A DNA stretch of 64,000 nucleotides, from NCBI RefSeq assembly GCF_040222815.1, contig NZ_JAVKCH010000015.1, forward strand, positions 518,479 through 582,478, read 5' to 3'. The notes below the pieces were generated by a model that had not been told where the DNA came from, did no database searches, and saw only the letters and a list, made by a program, of their open reading frames with translations. A program made the position numbers and the translations under genes. Within the stretch, counting starts at the first letter, position 1, and each line of letters begins with the position of its first letter. This document shows, piece by piece, positions 9,600 to 17,018 of this stretch. Source of the DNA: Imperialibacter sp040222815. GTDB lineage: Bacteria; Bacteroidota; Bacteroidia; Cytophagales; Cyclobacteriaceae.

Positions 9600-10514
9600 T
9601 TACTTCGTGGGCTCTTTGTCAGCACTCACTTTCTCCTTCTTGTGCTCCGGCACTATTCCATGGAGGTTCTGCCCCACAAAGTCGTGCGGAAATTGCTCCA
9701 CGCCGGGGAAACCCAGTTTAATGTCCCGACCGTCGTAAGGAATATAATCCGTTTTGAACAGATAGTCCCAAATACTCAGCGTAATCCCAAAATTAACCCC
9801 ATAGCCCCTCTCCCTGGGAAGGTCGTATGAATGATGCCAGATGTGCATCTGAGGATTGTTGAAAAAGTACTTGAAAGGCCCCAACGGCACTTTGATATTG
9901 GAGTGGTTGAAATGGCCGACAGCCAGGGTGAAAATATGGATGATAAAGAAGTCTCTCAACCCAATGCCAATCAGTGCCAACGGAATGTACTCAATAGTGC
10001 GGTACACCACGTTTTCCATCCAATGGTAGCGAAGGTGTGCGGCAAAGCCCATTTGTTCCACGGAATGATGAACCTTATGAAACTCCCAAAGCCATGGTGA
10101 CCGGTGCAGCAACCGGTGCACCCACCATTGCACAAAGTCCCGCACCACAAACCCAATCAGCAGGTGCGACCACGTGGGCCACTTCATTACCTCAAAAGCC
10201 AAAAGGTTATTTATGCCAATCGCAGCAAGGGCATCATTAAATAGATTGACGACCGAGTTCGATACAGCATTGTAAATGATGAGCGAAAAGAGGAAGAAGT
10301 TAAAGAACATGTAAAAGAAATCCAGCCAGAAGTCCTTTCTGAAGCTGGGCTGATCCTTGCGCCAGGGCTTCACCCATTCGAGGATGAAGAAAAAGGCGGA
10401 TACCAGCAGCAGCCAGTAAAAATAATTGTGCCAGCTGGGGTGTAAAATCTCGTCGACCAGATAGTTCCAGTAACCGGTATACGAGCCAACAATGATGTTC
10501 CAATACTTTTCCAC
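9600..10514 (-). CDS. Sterol desaturase / fatty acid hydroxylase family membrane protein
   Basis: This 304-residue integral membrane protein carries the histidine clusters of the di-iron fatty acid hydroxylase superfamily: HRLLHRSPWLWEFHKVHHS in the middle, then HFNHSN and HIWHHSYDLPRERGYGVNFG. These bind two irons that activate oxygen for hydroxylation or desaturation of a lipid. About five hydrophobic helices are visible. The substrate is unknown; membrane lipids or a terpenoid are possible. It is 26 bases downstream of the rhodanese lipoprotein gene and 38 bases upstream of the flavin monooxygenase gene, all on the minus strand, so both oxygen-dependent enzymes probably share one transcript. 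Confidence 0.87.
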   Translation of the reverse strand: MEKYWNIIVGSYTGYWNYLVDEILHPSWHNYFYWLLLVSAFFFILEWVKPWRKDQPSFRKDFWLDFFYMFFNFFLFSLIIYNAVSNSVVNLFNDALAAIGINNLLAFEVMKWPTWSHLLIGFVVRDFVQWWVHRLLHRSPWLWEFHKVHHSVEQMGFAAHLRYHWMENVVYRTIEYIPLALIGIGLRDFFIIHIFTLAVGHFNHSNIKVPLGPFKYFFNNPQMHIWHHSYDLPRERGYGVNFGITLSIWDYLFKTDYIPYDGRDIKLGFPGVEQFPHDFVGQNLHGIVPEHKKEKVSADKEPTK

Positions 10515-10540
10515 GTTCTCTTAGCTGATTTAACTAACTA

Positions 10541-10999
10541 CTACTGCTTTTCGGTGGCAAGCCCGCTGGCGTTCCAGGAGATTATTCCCCCCTCCAACTC
10601 ATAAATTTGTTTGAAACCCAAGTCTTGAAATACTTTGACGGCCCTTGCGCTTCTGCCTCCAACCTTGCAATAAACTGCCACAGGCTTATTGGGATCAAGT
10701 TTGGCAGCCATTTCTTCAAAATTGGTGGTGTTGTAATCGATGTTTATCGCATTGGGTATTTTACCACCAGCCACTTCTCCAGCTGTTCTTACATCAACCA
10801 ACTGAACTTCTACTTCCTTCACTTTCTCGGCAAAGTCTGGCGCATTAAGCTGAACAATCTTTGCGGGTGTCTGAACTGCTGGCTTGGTAACCACTTCCGA
10901 GGCAGCCTCCTTCTCTGTGGAAGACGAGCTGCATGCTGTGCCTATGGCTGAAACAAAAAGAAAAGCTAGCGATGCAACGATGTTTGTACTGGTTTTCAT
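10541..10999 (-). CDS. Rhodanese-domain lipoprotein
   Basis: This 152-residue protein has a lipoprotein signal (AIGTACSSSS, Cys23) followed by a single rhodanese domain with VQLVDVRTAGEVAGGKIPNA and the active loop YCKVGGRSA. The cysteine in CKVGGRS is the one that carries a persulfide in sulfurtransferases. It should act in the periplasm or on the outer face of a membrane, moving or sensing sulfane sulfur. It lies 125 bases downstream of a TSUP-type permease on the same strand. The two are plausibly functionally linked in sulfur compound handling, since TSUP proteins often move sulfite, thiosulfate or sulfur-containing organics. Confidence 0.87.
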   Translation of the reverse strand: MKTSTNIVASLAFLFVSAIGTACSSSSTEKEAASEVVTKPAVQTPAKIVQLNAPDFAEKVKEVEVQLVDVRTAGEVAGGKIPNAINIDYNTTNFEEMAAKLDPNKPVAVYCKVGGRSARAVKVFQDLGFKQIYELEGGIISWNASGLATEKQ

Positions 11000-11124
11000 A
11001 TCTCTTGTTTAAAATTGATCTGTTTTATTGGTAACACATGTAAATGTAACAAAGTTGAGATTTTCGAAGAGGCTTCTACCGAAGTTAGCAGCAGTAGCTT
11101 CTCCAGTCTCGCCAGGGTGTATCT

Positions 11125-11925
11125 TCAGAATACAAGTTCTTTGGTAAGGATAAAAACAGCCATAACGAGCACGAAATAGCCAAAACCCTTTTTTAAAGCT
11201 GCCCCTGATATGAACCGGGAAAGGTACTCTCCCACAAACAGCCCCCCGATAGATAAGCTCGTAAATATGAGCATAAATTGCCAGTCGATTGGCTGTGTTC
11301 CCAGGTCACCAGTGAATCCGATCAGCGATTTGGCGGCAATGATCAGCAACGAAGTGCCGACTGCCAACTTCATTGGGATATGGGCCAGCAGCACCAGTGC
11401 CGGAATGATAAGAAAGCCGCCGCCTGCCCCTACCAGGCCTGTTAACGCCCCCACCACCAGGCCTTCCACAGCAATCATCGGGTAAATGAAGGATAGCTCC
11501 TCTTCTGTCGTCTTGTTTTCCTTTTTGTCTCTGATCATCGACCAGGCCGCCACCAGCATAATGACGGCAAACAGCACCATTATTGCCAAGTCCTTTGTTA
11601 CCGGAAATTCCCCCAAAGAGAAAACCGGATCCGGTATGGCGGGAATGACGAATTTTCTGGTGACAAAGACAGAAATGAAAGAAGGAACGGCGAATATGAC
11701 AGCCGTTTTAAGACTTACCAACCCTTTCCTAAGAAAGTTGACCGACCCTACCAGGGCAGTGCTGCCGACCACAAACAAAGAATAGGCTGTCGCCAACACC
11801 GGGTCGATGTGAATCATGTACACCAGCACCGGCACGGTTAAAATGGAGCCCCCTCCTCCAATTAGCCCCAGGCTAACCCCTATAAGTATTGATGCTGCAA
11901 ACCCTAAAATTTCGATAACCGGCAT
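11125..11925 (-). CDS. TSUP family (TauE/SafE) permease
   Basis: This 266-residue inner-membrane protein has about eight helices and the duplicated glycine-rich motif of the TauE/SafE family: GVSLGLIGGGGSILTVPVLV near residue 20 and GALTGLVGAGGGFLIIPALV in the second half. Family members export or import sulfite, sulfoacetate, thiosulfate or related anions. It starts a minus-strand run that continues into the rhodanese lipoprotein gene. A TGA-N6-TCA palindrome lies about 64 bases upstream of its start codon (11991-12002), so a Crp/Fnr-type regulator probably controls it. Confidence 0.88.
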   Translation of the reverse strand: MPVIEILGFAASILIGVSLGLIGGGGSILTVPVLVYMIHIDPVLATAYSLFVVGSTALVGSVNFLRKGLVSLKTAVIFAVPSFISVFVTRKFVIPAIPDPVFSLGEFPVTKDLAIMVLFAVIMLVAAWSMIRDKKENKTTEEELSFIYPMIAVEGLVVGALTGLVGAGGGFLIIPALVLLAHIPMKLAVGTSLLIIAAKSLIGFTGDLGTQPIDWQFMLIFTSLSIGGLFVGEYLSRFISGAALKKGFGYFVLVMAVFILTKELVF

Positions 11926-11959
11926 ACTGTGTGACTCTTACTGTGACATTGTCTGAACA

Positions 11960-12004
11960 CAAAAGTCCGAATATCAAAGGCCGCTATCAGTGACTTTGAT
12001 CACT
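11960..12004 (-). promoter_or_regulatory. Crp/Fnr-type operator and -7 element before the TSUP gene
   Basis: The palindrome AGTGACTTTGATCACT at 11989-12004 contains TGA-N6-TCA, the Crp/Fnr half-site pattern. Read on the minus strand, GACTTTTG at 11960-11967 matches the TAnnTTTG -7 element in seven of its eight positions (all but the first T, counting the two free bases). The distance from operator centre to the -7 element is 29.5 bases, one base less than at the two sister sites at 12068 and 13858. The operator centre would fall near -42, an activating position. Confidence 0.6.
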
Positions 12005-12067
12005 CAGTCAGAAATTATGATGCACCAGGCAAATCACATCAAAAAAAAGTGACAATCTTACTCCCGT

Positions 12068-12112
12068 ATGACTCAAGTCATAAAATAGTAGCCTTTGATG
12101 TCACCACATTTG
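12068..12112 (+). promoter_or_regulatory. Crp/Fnr-type operator and -7 element before ric
   Basis: ATGACTCAAGTCAT at 12068-12081 has TGA-N6-TCA with nearly complete dyad symmetry. CACATTTG at 12105-12112 matches TAnnTTTG except for its first base. The operator centre lies 30.5 bases before the -7 element, exactly as at 13858. The bases after both operators are also the same (TCATAAAA). Confidence 0.65.
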
Positions 12113-12140
12113 ACCATCAATAGTCAAAATCCAAAAACTT

Positions 12141-13034
12141 ATGGAATCTCCCATACGCATCGATGTTTCCCTTTTGCCCCCTGCAACCCGCCACGATACC
12201 ATTTTCAAAGCCTATGAAAGCCTTGATGAAGGGCAGTCGCTGGTGCTTGCCGTCGACCACGATCCTCAGCCACTTTTTTACGAATTCAGCCACAAGTATC
12301 CTAAAAGCTTTGGCTGGGACTATCTTGACAAAGGGCCTGAAAAATGGCGGGTACTCATAACCCGCCAGCAGTCGATCACCGACAGAATAGTGGCTGACCT
12401 GGTCATGGAAGACCTCAGCCTGGGCAAAGTCTTCGACACCTATGGCATAGATTTTTGTTGTCACGGCGATATTTCTCTCGAAGAGGCCTGTCGTCGGCAA
12501 AAATTAGATATCAACGAAGTACTTGTGGCCATGAAAAAAAAGAGCGGCCCAGGTGCTTTTTGGCAGCCACATTTTGAGGAATGGTCGGTGTCTTTACTCA
12601 TTCAGTACATCCTTGAAAATCACCATAGCTGGGAAAGGCATACACTTTCCGACATCGAAGACCTCGCTATCAAAGTGGCGGATCACCATGGAGCGGACTT
12701 TCCGAATCTAAAAAAGGTGAAAGAGATGGTAGACCACCTTAAATACGCCGTCATCGATCACTTCTTTGAGGAAGAGAATGAGCTCTTTCCAATGATTTTA
12801 AAGGGCTCAAAAAGTGTTGAGTTGCTCAAAGAAATCGAGAAGATGAAGGTGGAGCACGCCGAAGTGGGTGCCATACTCACGGATCTCACCCTGTTTACCA
12901 ACAATTTCCAGCCTCCCCAGCAAGCATGTGGTTCATTTCGGCTGCTCTACTCAAAGCTGGGAGAGTTCAAACAGGATATTCTCCAGCATATTCATTTGGA
13001 AAACACGCTGCTCGTCGCCAAAGCTGTAGCATGA
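12141..13034 (+). CDS. ric: Iron-sulfur cluster repair di-iron protein (Ric/ScdA/YtfE type) with DUF2249 domain
   Basis: This 297-residue cytoplasmic protein joins three parts. Residues 1-80 resemble DUF2249 (IRIDVSLLPPATRHDTIFKA, ending FGWDYLDKGPEKWRV). Residues about 82-135 are the ScdA_N domain, with FDTYGIDFCCHGDISLEEAC. The rest is a hemerythrin-like domain with ENHHSWERH, DHFFEEENELFPMI, EHAEVG and HIHLENTLL, which supply the di-iron ligands. The family repairs iron-sulfur clusters damaged by nitric oxide or oxidants and can release or reduce NO. The N-terminal DUF2249 is an addition to the classic YtfE layout. A Crp/Fnr-type site stands just upstream, and the regulator gene follows 65 bases downstream. 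Confidence 0.88.
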   Translation: MESPIRIDVSLLPPATRHDTIFKAYESLDEGQSLVLAVDHDPQPLFYEFSHKYPKSFGWDYLDKGPEKWRVLITRQQSITDRIVADLVMEDLSLGKVFDTYGIDFCCHGDISLEEACRRQKLDINEVLVAMKKKSGPGAFWQPHFEEWSVSLLIQYILENHHSWERHTLSDIEDLAIKVADHHGADFPNLKKVKEMVDHLKYAVIDHFFEEENELFPMILKGSKSVELLKEIEKMKVEHAEVGAILTDLTLFTNNFQPPQQACGSFRLLYSKLGEFKQDILQHIHLENTLLVAKAVA

Positions 13035-13099
13035 CTATAATTCATAGCTGGTAAGGTTGTGTTTAAAATACAAAGCACAAATCTTACTAAATTGGCGCC

Positions 13100-13693
13100 A
13101 TGTCAATGATTCCTGAAGAGTTGCTTACGACGTTTGGTGCGAGAAAAATTAAGCTCAACAAAGACGAGTTTCTGTTTGCAAAAGACACCGAGGCACATTT
13201 TTATTATCAGGTCTCGATGGGCACAGTCAAAATGGTTAACTACAACTACGATGGCCAGGAGTTTATTCTGGGCATGTTTAAGGCTGGGCAAAGCTTTGGT
13301 GAACCTCCCCTTTTCGGTCACTTTCCGTACCCGGCCAATGCTGTGGCTGTGGAAGATTGTGAAATATGCAAGCTGCCCAGGGACAACTTCTTCAGGCTTT
13401 TGGAAGCCAATTTTGATATCCATCGCAAATTCAACTACGAGCTTTCCAACAGGCTGCGCTACAAGGGAATGATTTTATCAGAGGTGTCTTCCTACCCGCC
13501 GGAGCATCGCATTCTTACGCTCGTCAACTATTTGAAGGCGATGATGCCCAATCAGGACCTTTTCACTGTGCCGTACACAAGGCAGCAGCTGGCCGACATG
13601 ACAGGGCTGCGGGTAGAAACGGTGATCCGCACCATCAAAAAAATGGAGCAGGAGGGCAAGATTAAGCTCAAAAGCCACAAAATAGTTGTCTAA
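13100..13693 (+). CDS. Crp/Fnr family transcriptional regulator
   Basis: This 197-residue DNA-binding regulator has an N-terminal cyclic-nucleotide-binding-like sensor barrel (GTVKMVNYNYDGQEFILGMF, GQSFGEPPLF) and a C-terminal winged helix-turn-helix (YTRQQLADMTGLRVETVIRT). The recognition helix reads RVETVIR, keeping the glutamate and arginine that contact TGA half-sites in Crp and Fnr. There is no N-terminal cysteine cluster, so it is not an oxygen sensor of the Fnr iron-sulfur type; the signal is unknown and could be NO via heme or a small ligand. Three TGA-N6-TCA operators surround it (11991, 12070, 13860), so it probably controls TSUP, ric and the nos operon. Confidence 0.88.
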   Translation: MSMIPEELLTTFGARKIKLNKDEFLFAKDTEAHFYYQVSMGTVKMVNYNYDGQEFILGMFKAGQSFGEPPLFGHFPYPANAVAVEDCEICKLPRDNFFRLLEANFDIHRKFNYELSNRLRYKGMILSEVSSYPPEHRILTLVNYLKAMMPNQDLFTVPYTRQQLADMTGLRVETVIRTIKKMEQEGKIKLKSHKIVV

Positions 13694-13857
13694 TACCATT
13701 TGCACTGAAAGCCTCTGCTACAGTAGGTTCAGCCAGCTACATTTACATTTCTCAATGGCCAATATCTCTCGCTTTTTCAGCCTTACCCTTCAATGAAACC
13801 CCACCTAACTATCAATTTTTCAGGTAGTTAAAATTTTATCGAAAATCATACTGCTAT

Positions 13858-13902
13858 ATGATTTAGATCATAAAACCGGTGGGCAGGCTCAGTCTACCTT
13901 TA
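13858..13902 (+). promoter_or_regulatory. Crp/Fnr-type operator and -7 element of the nos operon
   Basis: ATGATTTAGATCAT at 13858-13871 is a TGA-N6-TCA palindrome with five-base symmetric arms. TACCTTTA at 13895-13902 matches TAnnTTTG except for the last base. The spacing between operator centre and -7 element is 30.5 bases, identical to the ric site. The cytochrome start codon follows 24 bases after the -7 element. Confidence 0.7.
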
Positions 13903-13926
13903 CACTATCAAACAAAATAGTGTATC

Positions 13927-14403
13927 ATGAAAAAGTATTTTTTGAAAGCGTTCATATTCGCATTGCCCCTATCGATCATCCTCGTTAGCTGCGGAGAAAC
14001 CAAAAAGAAAGACATCTCAGATTTCCAGGCAAAGCCAACAGAACAAGAAACCGCCAAAGCCTCAAATCCTCTGGAGAATAAAGGAATAGGGCCGGTAAAA
14101 AGCATCACGTTGGGAGAAGTTGACCAGGCACTTGCCGATGCAGGCAAGGCCATTTTCGACGCCAACTGTACTGCCTGCCACAAGGTCGACAAAAAATTCA
14201 TTGGCCCATCCCCAAAAGACATCCTTAGCCGAAGATCTCCCGAATGGGTAATGAACATGATTCTCAACCCTGAGGTGATGATTCAGGAGGATCCGATTGG
14301 TAAGCAATTGCTGGCAGAAGCCAACGGAGCACCTATGGCCAACCAAAACCTCACAGAGGAACAAGCCAGGCAGGTACTTGAGTACTTCCGAACCCTTAAA
14401 TAA
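13927..14403 (+). CDS. c-type cytochrome lipoprotein of the nos cluster
   Basis: This 158-residue protein has a lipoprotein signal (SIILVSCGETK, Cys20) and one heme c site, CTACH in DANCTACHKVDKKFIGPSP. A methionine in GAPMANQNLTEEQ is a likely sixth heme ligand, and the C-terminal ARQVLEYFRTLK is the usual final helix of cytochrome c. It is the first gene of the nitrous oxide reductase operon and I infer that it passes electrons to NosZ from the membrane quinol pool. The membrane anchor keeps it next to NosZ, which also looks like a lipoprotein. Expression is probably controlled by the Crp/Fnr site 55 bases upstream. Confidence 0.88.
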   Translation: MKKYFLKAFIFALPLSIILVSCGETKKKDISDFQAKPTEQETAKASNPLENKGIGPVKSITLGEVDQALADAGKAIFDANCTACHKVDKKFIGPSPKDILSRRSPEWVMNMILNPEVMIQEDPIGKQLLAEANGAPMANQNLTEEQARQVLEYFRTLK

Positions 14404-14410
14404 TCATTAT

Positions 14411-14977
14411 ATGAAAACACCCTTGAAATTTCTAGCCTTTGGCCTGATCACGCTCGCCGTGGCGAGCTGTTCGACGCCAACCAATAAGACCGAAGAGGCC
14501 GGTGCAGTGGTGGACGCAACGCCAAAAGGACAAGCTTCGGTGGTCGACGATGAATCTGCCAAGAACATCCTGCAAATAGCCGCTTCATCGCCCGACCACA
14601 CCACACTTGTGGCGGCTGTCACCGCTGCTCAAATAGAGCATGTGCTGGTTAACGCAGGCCCACTTACCGTTTTTGCCCCCAATAATGCTGCCTTTGAAAA
14701 ATTGCCAGCCGGCACTGTCGAAAATCTGCTAAAACCAGAGAACAAAGCCCAGTTGGCTACCATTTTGACGAGGCATGCAGCGCCAGGTTCCTACGATGTG
14801 GAAGCTCTGAAAAAAATGGTGGCTAAAGGCCGCACACTGTACATGGCCACCGGAGATTATCTGGAAGTAACCGTGGACGGAGGCGACGTGCTGATCAACG
14901 GGTGTAAAATCATTGGAACAATAAATACGTCAAACGGAATAATCAATGTGGTGGATCAGGTGATCCTGCCAAAATAA
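14411..14977 (+). CDS. Fasciclin-domain lipoprotein of the nos cluster
   Basis: This 188-residue protein starts at 14411, 7 bases after the cytochrome stop; a longer frame from 14297 would overlap the cytochrome gene and lacks a signal peptide. The chosen start gives a lipoprotein signal (LITLAVASCSTPTN). The rest is one fasciclin (FAS1) domain with the conserved TVFAPNNAAFEKLPAGTVEN and the later motif NGIINVVDQVILPK. FAS1 domains usually mediate protein or surface contact. Its place between a cytochrome c gene and nosZ suggests a role in assembling or positioning the reductase or its electron donor, but that is inference from position. Confidence 0.88.
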   Translation: MKTPLKFLAFGLITLAVASCSTPTNKTEEAGAVVDATPKGQASVVDDESAKNILQIAASSPDHTTLVAAVTAAQIEHVLVNAGPLTVFAPNNAAFEKLPAGTVENLLKPENKAQLATILTRHAAPGSYDVEALKKMVAKGRTLYMATGDYLEVTVDGGDVLINGCKIIGTINTSNGIINVVDQVILPK

Positions 14978-14980
14978 CCT

Positions 14981-16951
14981 ATGAATGTAAAAACTATGAA
15001 AAAGCAACATTTTATAAATAAGCTGTTTGCTCTGGTCGTTTTGGCCGGGGTTGTTACTTCGTGTGGCAGCAGCGAGAATTCCAAAGGAGCGCTGGGCAGC
15101 GACGTTGCCTCTCAGGCATATGTTACACCAGGCGAACACGATGACTTTTACGCCTTTATGTCAGGCGGATTCAGTGGACAAATATCTGTTTACGGGTTGC
15201 CTTCGGGCCGTTTGTTCAGGGTGATTCCTGTGTTTTCGCAGGATCCTGAAAAAGGATATGGCTACAACGAGGAAACCAAGCCTATGCTCGAAACTTCGTT
15301 TGGCTTTGTGCCCTGGGACGATGCCCACCACCCCGAACTATCTCAAACAAACGGTGTTCCCGATGGTCGGTGGATCTTTATCAACGGCAACAACACACCA
15401 CGTATCGCACGAATCGATCTTAAAACATTCGAAACCGCTGAGATCATAGAAATACCAAACAGCGGTGGCAACCACAGTTCTCCATTCACAACAGAGAACT
15501 CAGAATATATTGTGGCCGGCACCCGATTCAGTGTGCCTTTTCCACAAAAAGACGTAGCCATCGACACTTACAAAGAAAACTTCAAAGGCACCCTCAGCTT
15601 TATCAGCGTTGCCGAAGATGGTGACATGGACGTGGCCTTTCAAGTGCTGCTGCCAGGCTATGACTACGACCTTGCTCATGCGGGCAAAGGCAAATCGCAC
15701 GGCTGGATGTTCTTTACTTCTTACAACACGGAAGAGGAGCATACACTTTTGGAAGTCAACGCTTCACAAAGAGACAAAGATTACATAGCCGCTATCAACT
15801 GGAAGAAAGCTGAAGAGTATATGGCTCAGGGCAAATTTAAAGAAATGCCTGCCAGCTATGTGGATAACCACTATGACGAAAGCAAGCAAATGGCCTTCTC
15901 AGAAACAAGGAACACTGTAAAAGTGCTGATCCCTTCAGAGTGCCCTGGTCTGGTGTATTTTCTTCCCACGCCAAAATCACCTCACGGCGTAGACGTTGAC
16001 CCCACCGGAGAATTCATTGTAGGCAATGGCAAGCTTTCCAGCGACATGAGTATTCACTCCTTTGATAAAATGATCAAGGCGATTGAAGGTGAGAAATTCG
16101 AAACTACTATCGACGGCATTCCTGTGCTTCAATACGAAGAAGTGTTGAGCGGCATTGTGGCTCAACCAGGTCTCGGCCCACTGCACACCGAGTTCGACGG
16201 TAAAGGCAACGCCTATACATCGTTTTTCATCTCATCGGAAATTGTAAAGTGGAACCTGGAAACAAAGGAAGTGCTTGACAGAGTGCCAGCCTACTACTCT
16301 ATCGGTCACTTGATGATCCCCGGTGGCGACTCCAAAAAACCCTGGGGTAAGTATGTGGTGGCTCTTAACAAGATCACAAAAGACCGGTTTCTGCCAACTG
16401 GCCCTGAGTTGACACAATCAGCTCAACTTTACGATATCTCGGGCGAAAAGATGAAACTGATTCTTGATTTCCCGACGATAGGTGAGCCGCACTATGCGCA
16501 GGGCATTGCCGCCGAGCTCATTGCACCCAATTCGCTTAAGTACTATAAGCTGGAAGACAATAACCACCCGCAAGCTATCAAGTCGCCCAACGACTCGAGG
16601 ATTGAGAGAGATGGTAATATTGTCAGGGTTTATATGGGAGCCATCAGAAGCCACTTCACTGTCGACAACCTGGAGGGTATCAAAGTAGGTGATAAGGTGT
16701 ATTTTCATATCACCAACCTGGAGCAAGACTGGGACGTGCCTCACGGCTTTAGCGTGATGGGTGCCAATAACGCAGAATTGTTGATCATGCCAGGCCAAAC
16801 CGAAACACTGCTCTGGGAACCACAACGGGAAGGGGTTTATCCTTTCTACTGCACCGACTTCTGCTCCGCACTTCACCAGGAGATGCAGGGCTATGCCCGG
16901 GTGTCGGCTAAAGGCGCCACCACCGAGCTCAAGTGGAGCTTAGACGAATAA
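14981..16951 (+). CDS. nosZ: Nitrous oxide reductase, clade II (Sec-type)
   Basis: NosZ reduces nitrous oxide to dinitrogen in the periplasm at a four-copper CuZ centre fed by a binuclear CuA centre. In this 656-residue protein a Sec-type signal ends in a lipobox (LAGVVTSCGSS), with no twin arginine, as expected for clade II and suggesting a lipid anchor. CuZ ligand candidates include the His pair in DDAHHPE and single His in SPHGVD, GPLHTEF, SIGHLM and GEPHYA. The C-terminal cupredoxin domain has the CuA motif with Cys624, Cys628, His632 and Met635 (CTDFCSALHQEM). An internal Met at residue 6 is an alternative start. It follows the fasciclin gene by 3 bases, and a stable hairpin separates it from the nosL fusion gene. 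Confidence 0.96.
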   Translation: MNVKTMKKQHFINKLFALVVLAGVVTSCGSSENSKGALGSDVASQAYVTPGEHDDFYAFMSGGFSGQISVYGLPSGRLFRVIPVFSQDPEKGYGYNEETKPMLETSFGFVPWDDAHHPELSQTNGVPDGRWIFINGNNTPRIARIDLKTFETAEIIEIPNSGGNHSSPFTTENSEYIVAGTRFSVPFPQKDVAIDTYKENFKGTLSFISVAEDGDMDVAFQVLLPGYDYDLAHAGKGKSHGWMFFTSYNTEEEHTLLEVNASQRDKDYIAAINWKKAEEYMAQGKFKEMPASYVDNHYDESKQMAFSETRNTVKVLIPSECPGLVYFLPTPKSPHGVDVDPTGEFIVGNGKLSSDMSIHSFDKMIKAIEGEKFETTIDGIPVLQYEEVLSGIVAQPGLGPLHTEFDGKGNAYTSFFISSEIVKWNLETKEVLDRVPAYYSIGHLMIPGGDSKKPWGKYVVALNKITKDRFLPTGPELTQSAQLYDISGEKMKLILDFPTIGEPHYAQGIAAELIAPNSLKYYKLEDNNHPQAIKSPNDSRIERDGNIVRVYMGAIRSHFTVDNLEGIKVGDKVYFHITNLEQDWDVPHGFSVMGANNAELLIMPGQTETLLWEPQREGVYPFYCTDFCSALHQEMQGYARVSAKGATTELKWSLDE

Positions 16952-16965
16952 ATTCATGCCTTTTT

Positions 16966-16998
16966 GGCTGCTCTTCCCGATTCACGGGAAGAGCGGCT
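16966..16998 (+). terminator. Stable hairpin between nosZ and the nosL fusion gene
   Basis: GCTCTTCCCG (16970-16979) and CGGGAAGAGC (16985-16994) form a perfect 10-base stem with a 5-base loop, extended by four more pairs (two of them G-U) to 16966-16998. No T-run follows, so this may be an RNA stabiliser or partial terminator that keeps nosZ mRNA more abundant than the downstream genes rather than a full stop. Confidence 0.6.
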
Positions 16999-17018
16999 GC
17001 GAGGGCTAACCTCTTTCA

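Noticed and set aside
13031..13050. TGA...TCA-like sequence before the Crp/Fnr gene as a fourth operator
   Set aside because: The half-sites are 7 bases apart rather than 6 and lack further symmetry.
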